Shown here: positions 45,415 through 54,561 of the stretch, piece after piece
Position numbering within the stretch: position 1 is the first letter of the stretch
Layout of the letters: every line of letters begins with the position of its first letter
Origin: Rhizobium sp. Root708
GTDB lineage: Bacteria; Pseudomonadota; Alphaproteobacteria; Rhizobiales; Rhizobiaceae
Assembly (NCBI RefSeq): GCF_001429725.1
Contig: NZ_LMHV01000034.1
Coordinates: 311,534-375,533 of the forward strand
DNA: 64,000 nucleotides
Direction: 5' to 3'
Notes under the pieces: model-generated
What the model was told of the DNA's origin: nothing
The model's database searches: none
The model's input: the letters and a program-made list of their open reading frames with translations, nothing else
Translations under genes and position numbers: made by a program

Positions 45415-47628
45415 TCAGTTCGTGCCGACGAGGTCGACCGGGAAGAACAGGGTTTCGCCCGAGGAATCATCCACGCCGTCATTGTCGGTGACCGCGTAAG
45501 GCTTGCCCGAGGCATCGAAGGCGAAGCCTTCCAGCTTGTCGAGAACATACCCGTTGGTGGCGGCCTTCAGTTCCGGAAGGAAGTCGTGGGCTTCGGTCTT
45601 CTTCACGACCGGCAGCTCGCCGCCGAGCTTGGCGGGCTTCAGATCGGATATCGCGACCTTGTAGAGCTTCTTCAGCTTGGCTGCGTCACCAACGAGATTG
45701 TCGCGCTCGATGATGTAGACGCTGTCGCCGTGAGCGGAAATCTCGGAAAGACCAACCCAGCCGGATTCGGACTTATCAAGGGGATAGCGGACGGCGCCCC
45801 ATTCCTTGCTCTTCGGGTTGTACGAGACAAGCTTGACGAAACCCTTCTCGTCATCCTTCCACTCGCGCTGAACCGCCATCCAAAGCGTCGCATCGTCGCC
45901 CGAGCCGACGATCGTCACACCTTCGAAGCCGTAGCGGATTTCGTTGGCGATCAGTTCCTTCGGAAGAGCGATTTCCTCCTTGATCTCGCCCTTCGGGTTT
46001 ACGTGGTACAGCGCGTGCGGGACAAGTTTCTCGCTGTTGCCTTCCGAGGCGAGCCAGAACCAACCCTTTGTATCGACGGCGATACCTTCAATATCAAGCT
46101 TCTGCGCCGGCTGGCCATCGCGCTTCACGGTCAGCGTTTCAGTAATCACGGCCGGCTTCTTGGAGGCATCGATCGTGTAGATCGTCGGCTGCATGCCGAG
46201 AACACTGTCGCTGACCGCGAACAGTTGACCCGGCTTTTCCGGAACCGCGGCGAGGCCCGACAGTGCGGCAAAGCCGACCGGATTGCCGTCCTTCTCGGCG
46301 GCAACGATCTGCGGATAAGCCATTTCGCCTTCGCCAAGCTCGTAAAGCATCACGTGAGACCGCGGGCCGCCATCCTTGCCGAGATCGACTTCGTTGGCGG
46401 TGGCGAGAAGATTGCGGGACGGCACAGCGACAGCGCCCTCGGGCGAGACGCCTGATGGAAGGATCTGGAGGAGCTGAGGCTCGGCACCGGTATCCTCGGC
46501 ACCGGTATCCTTGTAGACCCCCACGACGGAGGCGCGCTCGGCAAGCAGGAATATGTATCGCTGACCACCGATCGTTGCCACTTCCAGCCCCTCGGGTTCG
46601 ACGCCCTTGGCGCCAGATCGCTTGTCCGGATAATGGCCCGTATTGGCAACGGTACGTTCGAAAGTGGCACCGGATTCGTAGAGTACCTTGCCGGTCTTGT
46701 CGAAGATCGTGAAGCCGCGCGAGCCGCCCTGATAGTCACCCTCATTGGCGACAACCAGACGGTCGTTGTCGAGCCACTTCACCGCGTCGGGCTCGCGTGG
46801 AACACCCTTGAGTTCGCCGGTGAACTTCAGTGCGCCATCGCGCTTGGTGTCGATACCGGCAAGATCGACGCTGCCTGCTGAGAAGTGCGCCTTCACCGCA
46901 GCGGTCGTCGCGTCGATGATGACGATTTCGTTGTTTTCCTGCAGGGTCAGGGCGATCTCGTTCTGATCGTTGAAGGAGACGAACTCCGGTTCCGGATCCT
47001 CAGGCGCAATGCCTGCAAGGCCGGTCAGCGTCACGTGCTTGATCGAACCGCAATCGACCGCGCCGTTCTTGACCTGGAACACCACCAGGTCGCCTGCCGG
47101 CATTTGCGGGAGCTTGCCGTCGTTGACGTCTTCGTCGCGCTCGTTTTCGATCGCGATCGCACCCAGCGTCTTGTCCTTGTTGAGAGCAATCGAGTCCGGC
47201 TGTCCCCCGAGGTCGCAGGTGCTCTCGATCTTCCGGGTGGCGACGTCGACGATCGCGAGGCGGCCGGACGGCTTCGCCTTGCTCTCCGACGTGTTGACGG
47301 CAACCAGCGCCTTGCCGGCGGCTGATGTCACGGATGTCGGCTCGCCGTCCATCATCACCGCGCCCCCGGACTTCGGCGCCCTGGTATCGGAAATGTCGAT
47401 GAACCCGATCGCACCGAGCGGGCTGTCGCTGTAGATCAGCGTCATGCCATCGTCGGTGGCCGTGATGATTTCAGCCGAGGTGGCCGAAAGCTTGTCCTTT
47501 CCCTCGGGCAGGTTGGATGCCACCGCAAAGGTTGCGATACGGTTGAAAACGGGCTCCGCGGCGGCCGGAAACGCGGCCGTCGTCAGGAGCGCCGCAACGA
47601 GCACTGTCTTGCGCGATAGTGTTGTCAT
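45415..47628 (-). CDS. Secreted phytase-like / choice-of-anchor I protein
   Basis: A 737-residue exported protein. The signal peptide is MTTLSRKTVLVAALLTTAAF, cleaved near AAA. The first half is a beta-propeller-like domain of the choice-of-anchor I type (DDGMTLIYSDSPLGAIGFID, repeated ..VDVATRK, ..VKWLDNDRLVVANEGDY). The second half belongs to the esterase-like phytase family (DIEGIAVDTKGWFWLASEGN, ..KLEGFAFDASGKPYAVTDND), which hydrolyses phosphoesters in some members. ATG 47628 follows GGGGGA. A Pho box 45-62 bases upstream suggests phosphate-starvation control. Confidence 0.82.
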   Translation of the reverse strand: MTTLSRKTVLVAALLTTAAFPAAAEPVFNRIATFAVASNLPEGKDKLSATSAEIITATDDGMTLIYSDSPLGAIGFIDISDTRAPKSGGAVMMDGEPTSVTSAAGKALVAVNTSESKAKPSGRLAIVDVATRKIESTCDLGGQPDSIALNKDKTLGAIAIENERDEDVNDGKLPQMPAGDLVVFQVKNGAVDCGSIKHVTLTGLAGIAPEDPEPEFVSFNDQNEIALTLQENNEIVIIDATTAAVKAHFSAGSVDLAGIDTKRDGALKFTGELKGVPREPDAVKWLDNDRLVVANEGDYQGGSRGFTIFDKTGKVLYESGATFERTVANTGHYPDKRSGAKGVEPEGLEVATIGGQRYIFLLAERASVVGVYKDTGAEDTGAEPQLLQILPSGVSPEGAVAVPSRNLLATANEVDLGKDGGPRSHVMLYELGEGEMAYPQIVAAEKDGNPVGFAALSGLAAVPEKPGQLFAVSDSVLGMQPTIYTIDASKKPAVITETLTVKRDGQPAQKLDIEGIAVDTKGWFWLASEGNSEKLVPHALYHVNPKGEIKEEIALPKELIANEIRYGFEGVTIVGSGDDATLWMAVQREWKDDEKGFVKLVSYNPKSKEWGAVRYPLDKSESGWVGLSEISAHGDSVYIIERDNLVGDAAKLKKLYKVAISDLKPAKLGGELPVVKKTEAHDFLPELKAATNGYVLDKLEGFAFDASGKPYAVTDNDGVDDSSGETLFFPVDLVGTN

Positions 47629-47672
47629 GAAATCCCCCATGAATTCAAACAAGGGGGTTTTGCGGGACGGGC

Positions 47673-47690
47673 ATGACACCGGAATGACAC
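47673..47690 (-). promoter_or_regulatory. Pho box of the phytase-like gene
   Basis: On the minus strand GTGTCAT-N4-GTGTCAT: two 7-base repeats 4 bases apart, the spacing of PhoB sites (consensus CTGTCAT-N4-CTGTCAT). A third inverted half-site gives a 16-bp palindrome (47684-47699). It lies in the 82-base gap between ribN and the phytase-like gene. Confidence 0.65.
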
Positions 47691-47710
47691 CGGTGTCATA
47701 TTCTGATGCG

Positions 47711-48610
47711 CTAGGCGGTCCGCCGCTCCTTCTTCATTTCCTTCCGCATGATGAAAAGCGATGCTCCAAGGATCAGGAACGCGCCCAACCAGAGATACCC
47801 CGTCGGCGCATAACCGAAGACCAGCCAGCCGGCGAAAACATTGAGGGGCAGCTTCAGGTCGTCGAAGGGCTGAACGTAGGCAGCATCCGCAGTCGTATAG
47901 GCGAGCGTCAGGAAATACTGGGCAATTACGGTCAGCAGACCGGCGGCGACGAGCAGGAAGAGAATCTGGCCGGACGGGACGCTGAAGCCGGCGGCGAGCG
48001 CCACGGCCCCATTGAACGGCGTCAGCAGCGCAAGCAGCCAGACAGTGATAGTCTCCGGCCGCTCGACCCCTGTTAGGCTCTTGGTGATCAGCGACGAAGC
48101 GCCCCACAGAAGCGCCGACAGAATCGGCAGAAGGGCGGCCCAGGTAAAGCTATCCGACCACGGCTGCAGGATGATCATCGCGCCGACAAAGCCGACACCG
48201 GTGGCGGCCCAGCGTGAAACGCCCACATGCTCGCCGAGAAAGATGCGGGCGCCCATGATGATGAAGAACGGCGAGGTCATCACCAGTGCGATGGCCTGCC
48301 AGATCGGCACCGATGCCAGTCCCGCGACCCAGGTCAGCACGCCGGCGGCGGCAAACGCCACTCGAACGACGTGGCGCCAGGGGTAACTTGTTCGCATCGC
48401 GCGCAGGCCGACGCGGAAAAGAAAAGGAAGAGAGAAGGCCAACGCGAAGGCATATTGCCAGAAGGCGGTCGCCGCCGAGGGAAAGCCGAGCTTCATCGTC
48501 AGCCACTGCGTGACGATATTGAGGATCGAGAAGGCGATGCCTGCGGCGATCATCCAGGCGGCGCCCGCGAGCGCGCGGGAAGAAGAAAATACGGGAGAAG
48601 TCTGATTCAT
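47711..48610 (-). CDS. ribN: Riboflavin transporter RibN (DMT/EamA family)
   Basis: A 299-residue membrane protein with two EamA repeats and about ten helices. On sequence alone it is a generic DMT permease. The FMN riboswitch directly upstream identifies the probable substrate: RibN/ImpX proteins of Rhizobiales and Vibrio are DMT-family riboflavin importers under such a riboswitch. ATG 48610 (MNQTSPVF) with GGATG nearby is chosen; ATG 48619 is possible. An open frame continues upstream into the riboswitch and is not coding. Confidence 0.85.
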   Translation of the reverse strand: MNQTSPVFSSSRALAGAAWMIAAGIAFSILNIVTQWLTMKLGFPSAATAFWQYAFALAFSLPFLFRVGLRAMRTSYPWRHVVRVAFAAAGVLTWVAGLASVPIWQAIALVMTSPFFIIMGARIFLGEHVGVSRWAATGVGFVGAMIILQPWSDSFTWAALLPILSALLWGASSLITKSLTGVERPETITVWLLALLTPFNGAVALAAGFSVPSGQILFLLVAAGLLTVIAQYFLTLAYTTADAAYVQPFDDLKLPLNVFAGWLVFGYAPTGYLWLGAFLILGASLFIMRKEMKKERRTA

Positions 48611-48692
48611 GTCTTTCATCCGAAGTGAACACAAATCAGGACGCATGAGCACGACGCCACGGTCAGGGCTTGCACCCTCACCTGCCTTGCTC

Positions 48693-48832
48693 ATTCTCTT
48701 TCATCCGGACTTTAACCGTCGGCTCCGGAATTGCACCGGATCTGCTGACCCTCCCGGCAAGCCGGCAGGCGCTCGCGGGCTCGAGCCAAAGCTCTTACCG
48801 CCGGTGGGGACTTTCACCCCGCCCTGAGAACA
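48693..48832 (-). promoter_or_regulatory. FMN riboswitch (RFN element)
   Basis: On the minus strand the conserved RFN core is complete: GGGGTGAAAGTCCCCACCGG, CGGTAAGAGC, the variable stem ending AGCCCGCGAGC, then GGTCAGCAGATCCGGTG, AATTCCGGAGCCGACGG and AGTCCGGATGAAAGAGAA. It ends about 80 bases before the ribN start. FMN binding is expected to reduce ribN expression; I see no strong terminator, so translational control is more likely. Confidence 0.97.
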
Positions 48833-48878
48833 GCCATTTCGTATGGCAAACCGTCGAAGCCGACAAGTCTGCGCCATG

Positions 48879-48906
48879 AAAAAAGGGTTCGGCTTTCACC
48901 GAACCC
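48879..48906 (-). terminator. Intrinsic terminator of hupB
   Basis: 8-bp stem GGGTTCGG / CCGAACCC, 6-base loop, followed on the minus strand by six Ts. It lies 51 bases after the hupB stop. Confidence 0.9.
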
Positions 48907-48956
48907 TCGAAACGCGCGGCGCCGGTCTCGTTACCCGGCTGCCATGCAAATTCGTA

Positions 48957-49232
48957 TCAGCCGTTGACGGCTTCCTTCAGGCCCTTGCCGGGCGTGAATT
49001 TCGGCACGTTGCGAGCCGGGATATCGACTTCAGCACCGGTGGACGGATTGCGACCCTTGGTAGCAGCGCGATGGGAAACGGTGAAGCTACCGAAACCAGC
49101 GAGGCGAACGTCGCCCTTGCCCTTGAGCTCAGCCTGGACAACTTCGAAAACTGCGTCAACTGCGGAAGCAGCATCGGTCTTCGAGAGTCCTGCCTTTTCG
49201 GCAACTGCGGACACGAGTTCATTCTTGTTCAT
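48957..49232 (-). CDS. hupB: HU-type nucleoid protein
   Basis: A 91-residue histone-like DNA-bending protein. The N-terminal MNKNELVSAVAEKAGLSKTD and the arm region GRNPSTGAEVDIPARNVPKF are diagnostic of HU. A single HU is typical for rhizobia (HRm). It lies downstream of lon, the standard hupB-lon-clpX-clpP order. Confidence 0.96.
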   Translation of the reverse strand: MNKNELVSAVAEKAGLSKTDAASAVDAVFEVVQAELKGKGDVRLAGFGSFTVSHRAATKGRNPSTGAEVDIPARNVPKFTPGKGLKEAVNG

Positions 49233-49365
49233 GTTTCCACCCCTTTCTAAATGGTTCGAAACGACTCAAATCTATAGCCGGGCACGGAATAAGGTGCATC
49301 AGGCCCGCCGCACCCCAAAGACCCTGCAAATCAACGAAATGCAAGCGCCTACACATGGTTTTCAC

Positions 49366-49394
49366 AAAAAAAGGCTGGCGAAAACGCCAGCCTT
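49366..49394 (-). terminator. Intrinsic terminator of lon
   Basis: 10-bp stem AAGGCTGGCG / CGCCAGCCTT around AAAA (49371-49394), followed on the minus strand by a run of Ts. It lies 45 bases after the lon stop. Together with its own spacing it separates lon from hupB. Confidence 0.9.
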
Positions 49395-49438
49395 TTCAGG
49401 GTTTTTAAGCAATTGGGCACGAATGTGGCAAACATGGC

Positions 49439-51853
49439 TCAATGAGCTATGGTTGCGCCCGTTTCGTCGAGCCCCTCGACCGTGGCGATGACAGGTGTTT
49501 CCACCGTTCCATCCCACTCGATCGGCTCCGGTCTGCGGACCAGAGCATGCTTGATCACCTCGCCCATCCGGGACACAGGGATGATCTCTATATTGTTCTT
49601 CACGTTGTCCGGGATCTCCGCCAAGTCCTTGGCGTTTTCTTCCGGGATCAGAACAGTCTTGATGCCGCCGCGCAGTGCGGCGAGCAGCTTTTCCTTCAAT
49701 CCACCGATCGGCAGGACGCGACCGCGAAGCGTGATCTCGCCCGTCATCGCCACGTCCTTACGAACAGGGATGCCGGTCATGATCGAGACGATCGCGGTTG
49801 CCATGCCGACGCCGGCCGATGGGCCGTCCTTCGGTGTCGCACCTTCCGGCACGTGGACGTGAATGTCCGACTTGTCGAAGCGCGGCGGCTCGATGCCGAA
49901 ATCGACAGCTCTGCTGCGGACGTAGGACGCCGCAGCCGAAATCGATTCCTTCATGACGTCCTTCAGGTTGCCGGTCACGGTCATGCGACCCTTGCCCGGC
50001 ATCATGACGCCTTCGATCGTCAGCAGTTCACCACCAACCTCGGTCCAGGCCAGACCGGTGACGACACCGACCTGATCCTCACCCTCGGCTTCGCCGTGAC
50101 GGAAGCGCGGAACGCCCAGATAGTCCGAAATGTTCTCGGCAGTAACCGCGACCGATTTCGTCTTACCCTTGATGATCTCGGTGACCGCCTTGCGGGCGAG
50201 TTTCATCAGTTCGCGCTCGAACGAACGGACACCGGCTTCGCGTGTGTACTGCTGGCTGATCGCCATCAGGGCATCGTCCGAAACCGAGAATTCATTCGGC
50301 TGCAGCGCATGTTCCTTGATTGCCTTCGGCAGCAGGTGCCGCTTGGCGATTTCGCGCTTTTCGTCCTCGGTGTAGCCGGCGATACGGATGACTTCCATGC
50401 GGTCCATCAAAGGTGCCGGAATGTTCAGCGTATTCGCCGTAGTGATGAACATCACGTCCGACAGATCGTATTCGACCTCAAGGTAGTGGTCCATGAAGGT
50501 CGAGTTCTGTGCCGGATCCAGCACTTCGAGCAGAGCCGACGACGGATCACCGCGGAAGTCCTGGCCCATCTTGTCGATTTCATCGAGCAGGAAGAGCGGG
50601 TTGGACTTCTTCGCCTTCTTCATCGACTGGATGACCTTGCCGGGCATCGAGCCGATGTAGGTGCGGCGGTGACCGCGGATTTCAGCCTCGTCACGAACGC
50701 CGCCGAGAGCCATGCGGACATACTCACGGCCGGTCGCCTTGGCGATCGACTGGGCGAGAGAGGTCTTGCCGACACCCGGAGGGCCGACGAGGCACAGGAT
50801 CGGACCCTTGATCTTGGTCGCACGGGCCTGGACAGCCAGATACTCGACGATGCGCTCCTTGACCTTGTCGAGACCGAAGTGATCGGCTTCGAGGATCTTC
50901 TCGGCGTTGTTGAGATCCGTCTTGATCTTCGACTTCTTGCTCCACGGAATGCCGAGCAGCCAATCGAGGTAGTTTCGGACAACCGTCGCCTCGGCCGACA
51001 TCGGGCTCATCTGCCGCAGCTTCTTCAGCTCGGCATCGGCCTTTTCCTTGGCTTCCTTCGACAGCTTGGTCTTGGAGATGCGCTCTTCCAGTTCGGCCAT
51101 CTCGTCGCGGCCTTCCTCGCCGTCGCCGAGCTCCTTCTGGATCGCCTTCATCTGTTCGTTCAGGTAGTACTCGCGCTGGGTCTTCTCCATCTGGCGCTTG
51201 ACGCGCGAGCGGATGCGCTTCTCGACCTGAAGGACCGAAATCTCGCCTTCCATGAAACCGAGCGCCTTTTCGAGGCGTACCTTGACGCTGGTGGTTTCCA
51301 GCATCTCCTGCTTCTCGGTGATCTTGATCGACAGGTGCGAGGCGACCGTATCGGCCAGCTTCGAGTAATCGTCGATCTGGCTTGCGGCGCCGACAACCTC
51401 CGGCGAGATCTTCTTGTTGAGCTTTACGTAGCTCTCGAATTCCGACACGACCGAGCGGCTCAGGGCTTCGAGCTCAACCGGATCGTCATCAGGCTCTTCG
51501 AGGACGTGACCGAGGGCTTCGTAGAAATCCTCGCGGTCCGTATAGGAATCGATCTCGGCTCGGGCACGGCCTTCGACCAGCACCTTGACGGTGCCGTCGG
51601 GCAGCTTCAGCAGCTGCAGCACGTTGGCGACCGTACCGACATTGTGGATAGCAGACGGTTCCGGATCGTCATCGCTCGCATTGATCTGCGTAACGAGCAT
51701 GATTTGCTTGTCCGAGCCCATCACTTCTTCAAGCGCACGGATCGACTTCTCGCGGCCGACAAATAGCGGCACGATCATGTGCGGGAAGACGACGATGTCG
51801 CGCAGGGGCAAAACCGGATATGCGATGCTCGCAACTGACGTTTTCTTCGTCAT
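49439..51853 (-). CDS. lon: ATP-dependent protease Lon
   Basis: Soluble hexameric AAA+ protease (804 aa). The N-terminal LON domain starts YPVLPLRDIVVFPHM; Walker A is GPPGVGKTSL; the C-terminal peptidase has the Ser-Lys dyad (KDGPSAGVGMA, and Lys in LRGRVLPIGGLKEK). It degrades misfolded proteins and regulators such as, in other alphaproteobacteria, CcrM and DnaA. ATG 51853 follows GGAAAGGAAA. Confidence 0.97.
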   Translation of the reverse strand: MTKKTSVASIAYPVLPLRDIVVFPHMIVPLFVGREKSIRALEEVMGSDKQIMLVTQINASDDDPEPSAIHNVGTVANVLQLLKLPDGTVKVLVEGRARAEIDSYTDREDFYEALGHVLEEPDDDPVELEALSRSVVSEFESYVKLNKKISPEVVGAASQIDDYSKLADTVASHLSIKITEKQEMLETTSVKVRLEKALGFMEGEISVLQVEKRIRSRVKRQMEKTQREYYLNEQMKAIQKELGDGEEGRDEMAELEERISKTKLSKEAKEKADAELKKLRQMSPMSAEATVVRNYLDWLLGIPWSKKSKIKTDLNNAEKILEADHFGLDKVKERIVEYLAVQARATKIKGPILCLVGPPGVGKTSLAQSIAKATGREYVRMALGGVRDEAEIRGHRRTYIGSMPGKVIQSMKKAKKSNPLFLLDEIDKMGQDFRGDPSSALLEVLDPAQNSTFMDHYLEVEYDLSDVMFITTANTLNIPAPLMDRMEVIRIAGYTEDEKREIAKRHLLPKAIKEHALQPNEFSVSDDALMAISQQYTREAGVRSFERELMKLARKAVTEIIKGKTKSVAVTAENISDYLGVPRFRHGEAEGEDQVGVVTGLAWTEVGGELLTIEGVMMPGKGRMTVTGNLKDVMKESISAAASYVRSRAVDFGIEPPRFDKSDIHVHVPEGATPKDGPSAGVGMATAIVSIMTGIPVRKDVAMTGEITLRGRVLPIGGLKEKLLAALRGGIKTVLIPEENAKDLAEIPDNVKNNIEIIPVSRMGEVIKHALVRRPEPIEWDGTVETPVIATVEGLDETGATIAH

Positions 51854-52197
51854 TTTATTTCCTTTCCATCGTCCCGTTTCCGGGCTCTTCTGGCGCGGCC
51901 ATTAGAACCGGCCGCACTCCACTTGAAACAACAAGTGGAGGTTCTGACTATGCTTTTCAAGCTGCACCATGGCCGGTGTCCCCCTGGACATGACAGCTAT
52001 GCGACAACGGAACACCTTCACTTTGGAGCGCCGTGCCAAATCGGCGGCAACCACTTCCGAAGCGGCTAAAACACAAGCCCGAAACACACCAACGGAATCA
52101 TTCCATAATTGCCAAGGGCGGGGGAATCCGCAACGGCAACAGAGGCGGTTTCCGACCTCTTTAGCAAGATTTATCAGGGTCGTGCACTGGTTTTGAA
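51854..52197. other. Spacer between clpX terminator and lon
   Basis: About 340 bases. It contains an inverted repeat CTCCACTTG / CAAGTGGAG (51917-51925 and 51932-51940) and a CTTGAAA on the minus strand at about 51960, which could be part of a heat-shock promoter for lon; the -10 is not clear. No credible gene. Confidence 0.35.
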
Positions 52198-52227
52198 ATA
52201 GAAAGGGGCCTGCCAACGGCAAGCCCC
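52198..52227 (-). terminator. Intrinsic terminator of clpX
   Basis: On the minus strand GGGGCTTGCC pairs with GGCAGGCCCC (one T-G wobble; 52205-52214 and 52218-52227) around a 3-base loop, followed by TTTCTATTTC. It lies 41 bases after the clpX stop. Confidence 0.8.
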
Positions 52228-52268
52228 CCCCAATTCACGGTTCTTATCGTAAAGATATCTATAAGGCG

Positions 52269-53546
52269 TCACGCGGAAGCGTTGGCTTTTTCGTCCTGAC
52301 GATCGGCATAGATATAGAGCGGGCGAGCGGAGCCGCGCGCCACTTCCTCGGAGATGACGACCTCGCGTACGCCTTCCAGCGCCGGCAATTCGAACATCGT
52401 GTCGAGCAGGATCTTTTCCATGATCGAGCGAAGGCCGCGGGCGCCAGTCTTGCGGGTGATCGCCTTCTTGGCGATTTCGCGAAGGGCATCCTCGTGGAAG
52501 GTCAGTTCGACATCTTCCATCTCGAACAGGCGCTGATACTGCTTGATCAGCGCGTTCTTCGGCTCGGATAGAATCTGAATCAGCGCATCCTCATCGAGGT
52601 CTTCGAGCGTTGCCAGAACCGGCAGACGACCGATGAACTCGGGGATGAGGCCGAACTTGACCAAATCTTCCGGCTCGAGTTCGCGCAGCACTTCGCCGAC
52701 GCGGCGGTCGTCCTGGGCCTTCACGGTCGCGCCGAAGCCGATCGAGGTCTTTTCGCCACGGGCGGAGATGATCTTGTCGAGGCCGGCAAATGCGCCACCG
52801 CAAATGAACAGGATGTTCGTCGTATCCACCTGCAGGAATTCCTGCTGTGGATGCTTGCGACCACCCTGCGGAGGAACGGAAGCAACCGTGCCTTCCATGA
52901 TCTTCAGAAGCGCCTGCTGAACGCCCTCACCCGACACGTCGCGGGTGATCGACGGGTTGTCGGACTTGCGGGAGATCTTGTCGACTTCGTCGATGTAGAC
53001 GATGCCGCGCTGGGCGCGCTCGACGTTGTAGTCGGCAGCCTGCAGCAGCTTCAGAATGATGTTTTCTACGTCTTCACCGACATAACCGGCTTCGGTCAGC
53101 GTCGTAGCGTCAGCCATCGTGAAGGGAACGTCGATGATGCGAGCGAGCGTCTGGGCGAGATAGGTCTTGCCGCAGCCGGTCGGGCCGACGAGCATGATGT
53201 TCGACTTCGCCAGCTCGATCTCGCCGTTCTTCGTCGCATGCGCCAGGCGCTTGTAATGGTTGTGAACGGCAACCGACAGGATTTTCTTCGCCTGGCGCTG
53301 ACCGATGACGTATTCGTCGAGGACCTTGATGATGTCCTGGGGCGTGGGAACGCCGTCACGGGACTTGACCATCGAGGATTTGTTTTCCTCGCGGATGATG
53401 TCCATGCACAACTCGACGCATTCATCGCAGATGAAAACTGTCGGTCCGGCAATCAGCTTCCGGACTTCGTGCTGGCTCTTTCCGCAGAAGGAGCAGTACA
53501 GGGTGTTCTTAGAGTCGCCGCCGTTGCTGCCGCTGACTTTGCTCAT
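52269..53546 (-). CDS. clpX: ClpX ATPase subunit of the Clp protease
   Basis: AAA+ unfoldase (425 aa) that feeds substrates to ClpP. The N-terminal zinc-binding domain has four cysteines (LYCSFCGKS, FICDECVELC); Walker A is GPTGCGKTYL; Walker B is IVYIDEVDKI. ClpXP controls CtrA turnover in alphaproteobacteria. GGAAGGAAAG lies before the start. Confidence 0.97.
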   Translation of the reverse strand: MSKVSGSNGGDSKNTLYCSFCGKSQHEVRKLIAGPTVFICDECVELCMDIIREENKSSMVKSRDGVPTPQDIIKVLDEYVIGQRQAKKILSVAVHNHYKRLAHATKNGEIELAKSNIMLVGPTGCGKTYLAQTLARIIDVPFTMADATTLTEAGYVGEDVENIILKLLQAADYNVERAQRGIVYIDEVDKISRKSDNPSITRDVSGEGVQQALLKIMEGTVASVPPQGGRKHPQQEFLQVDTTNILFICGGAFAGLDKIISARGEKTSIGFGATVKAQDDRRVGEVLRELEPEDLVKFGLIPEFIGRLPVLATLEDLDEDALIQILSEPKNALIKQYQRLFEMEDVELTFHEDALREIAKKAITRKTGARGLRSIMEKILLDTMFELPALEGVREVVISEEVARGSARPLYIYADRQDEKANASA

Positions 53547-53710
53547 ATCACTTTCCTTCCAGCACGCCGCATTTCAAAGTGAAATAGCGGTCCACTCATT
53601 GGCCTGCTCCTATCGGGAGCATCAGCCGGGCCAAGGCCTTTAAGGGGTACGAACCGGTACAAACTATGTTGTTCTCGTTCCGGCGGCAACGATTTCCCCT
53701 TTGAATGCCG

Positions 53711-53740
53711 ATGCTATGTCATAAAAATTCAACATAGCAT
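53711..53740. repeat. Inverted repeat in the clpP-clpX spacer
   Basis: Perfect 9-bp arms ATGCTATGT (53711-53719) and ACATAGCAT (53732-53740), with 12 bases between. It is not CIRCE (TTAGCACTC-N9-GAGTGCTAA) and has no T-run. It could be an operator for clpX or an mRNA stem-loop. Confidence 0.45.
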
Positions 53741-53839
53741 TAATACTTGAGATTGCCGCACCCGCCACAGGGTTTCTTCCCTTGTTCGATCACAAATGAG
53801 ATAGAACTGTGGCGGATAAAACACCATCCCTACTTCTTA

Positions 53840-54469
53840 CTAGGCCGCATCGCCTTCCATTTCGGCACGCGACGTCAGGACCTTGTCGATCACACCCCAG
53901 CTCTGCGCTTCTTCCGCATCCATGAAGTGGTCGCGGTCGAGCGTCTTTTCGACTTCCTCGTAGGTGCGGCCGGTGTGCTTCACGTAAACCTCGTTGAGGC
54001 GGCGCTTCATCTTCAGGATGTCGCGGGCGTGGCGTTCGATGTCCGATGCCTGACCCTGGAAACCGCCCGAGGGCTGGTGAACCATGATGCGGGAGTTCGG
54101 GGTCGCGAAGCGCATATCCTTGTGGCCGGCAGCCAGGAGCAGCGAACCCATCGATGCGGCCTGACCGATGCAGAGCGTCGATACGGCGGGCCTGATGAAC
54201 TGCATCGTATCGTAGATCGCCATGCCGGCGGTGACCACGCCACCTGGAGAATTGATGTAGAGCGCGATTTCCTTTTTCGGGTTCTCGGCTTCCAGGAAGA
54301 GGAGCTGGGCGCAAACGAGCGTCGCCATATGATCTTCGACCGGACCCGTCAGGAAGATGATGCGTTCCTTGAGCAGGCGCGAGTAGATATCATAGGAGCG
54401 TTCACCGCGATTGGTCTGTTCCACAACCATCGGCACGAGGGCCATAGCGGTATCGACTGGGTTTCTCAT
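53840..54469 (-). CDS. clpP: ATP-dependent Clp protease proteolytic subunit
   Basis: Serine protease subunit (209 aa) that forms the ClpP tetradecamer. The catalytic Ser106 is in GQAASMGS and His131 in VHQPSGG; the Asp lies in the C-terminal third (DRDHFMDAEE). It is upstream of clpX on the same strand with 293 bases between, so clpX probably has its own promoter as well. Confidence 0.96.
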   Translation of the reverse strand: MRNPVDTAMALVPMVVEQTNRGERSYDIYSRLLKERIIFLTGPVEDHMATLVCAQLLFLEAENPKKEIALYINSPGGVVTAGMAIYDTMQFIRPAVSTLCIGQAASMGSLLLAAGHKDMRFATPNSRIMVHQPSGGFQGQASDIERHARDILKMKRRLNEVYVKHTGRTYEEVEKTLDRDHFMDAEEAQSWGVIDKVLTSRAEMEGDAA

Positions 54470-54532
54470 GTGCGTCCTTTGTCAACGTCTTGCCGGCCCG
54501 ACGCCGGGAATCAAAGAAAATGCCTTATCCCT

Positions 54533-54561
54533 ACATAGAGCTTCCCTACCCTCCTCTTCAA
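54533..54561 (-). promoter_or_regulatory. Promoter of clpP
   Basis: Minus-strand TTGAAG (54561-54556) and CTATGT (54538-54533), spaced 17 bases. This is close to the alphaproteobacterial housekeeping consensus (TTGAC / CTATAT) and 64 bases before the clpP start. Confidence 0.55.

Noticed and set aside
49442..51766. 774-codon open frame opposite lon
   Set aside because: Antisense shadow of lon; same composition artefact.
53711..53740. CIRCE heat-shock operator at clpX
   Set aside because: Sequence differs from TTAGCACTC-N9-GAGTGCTAA and the spacer is 12 bases.
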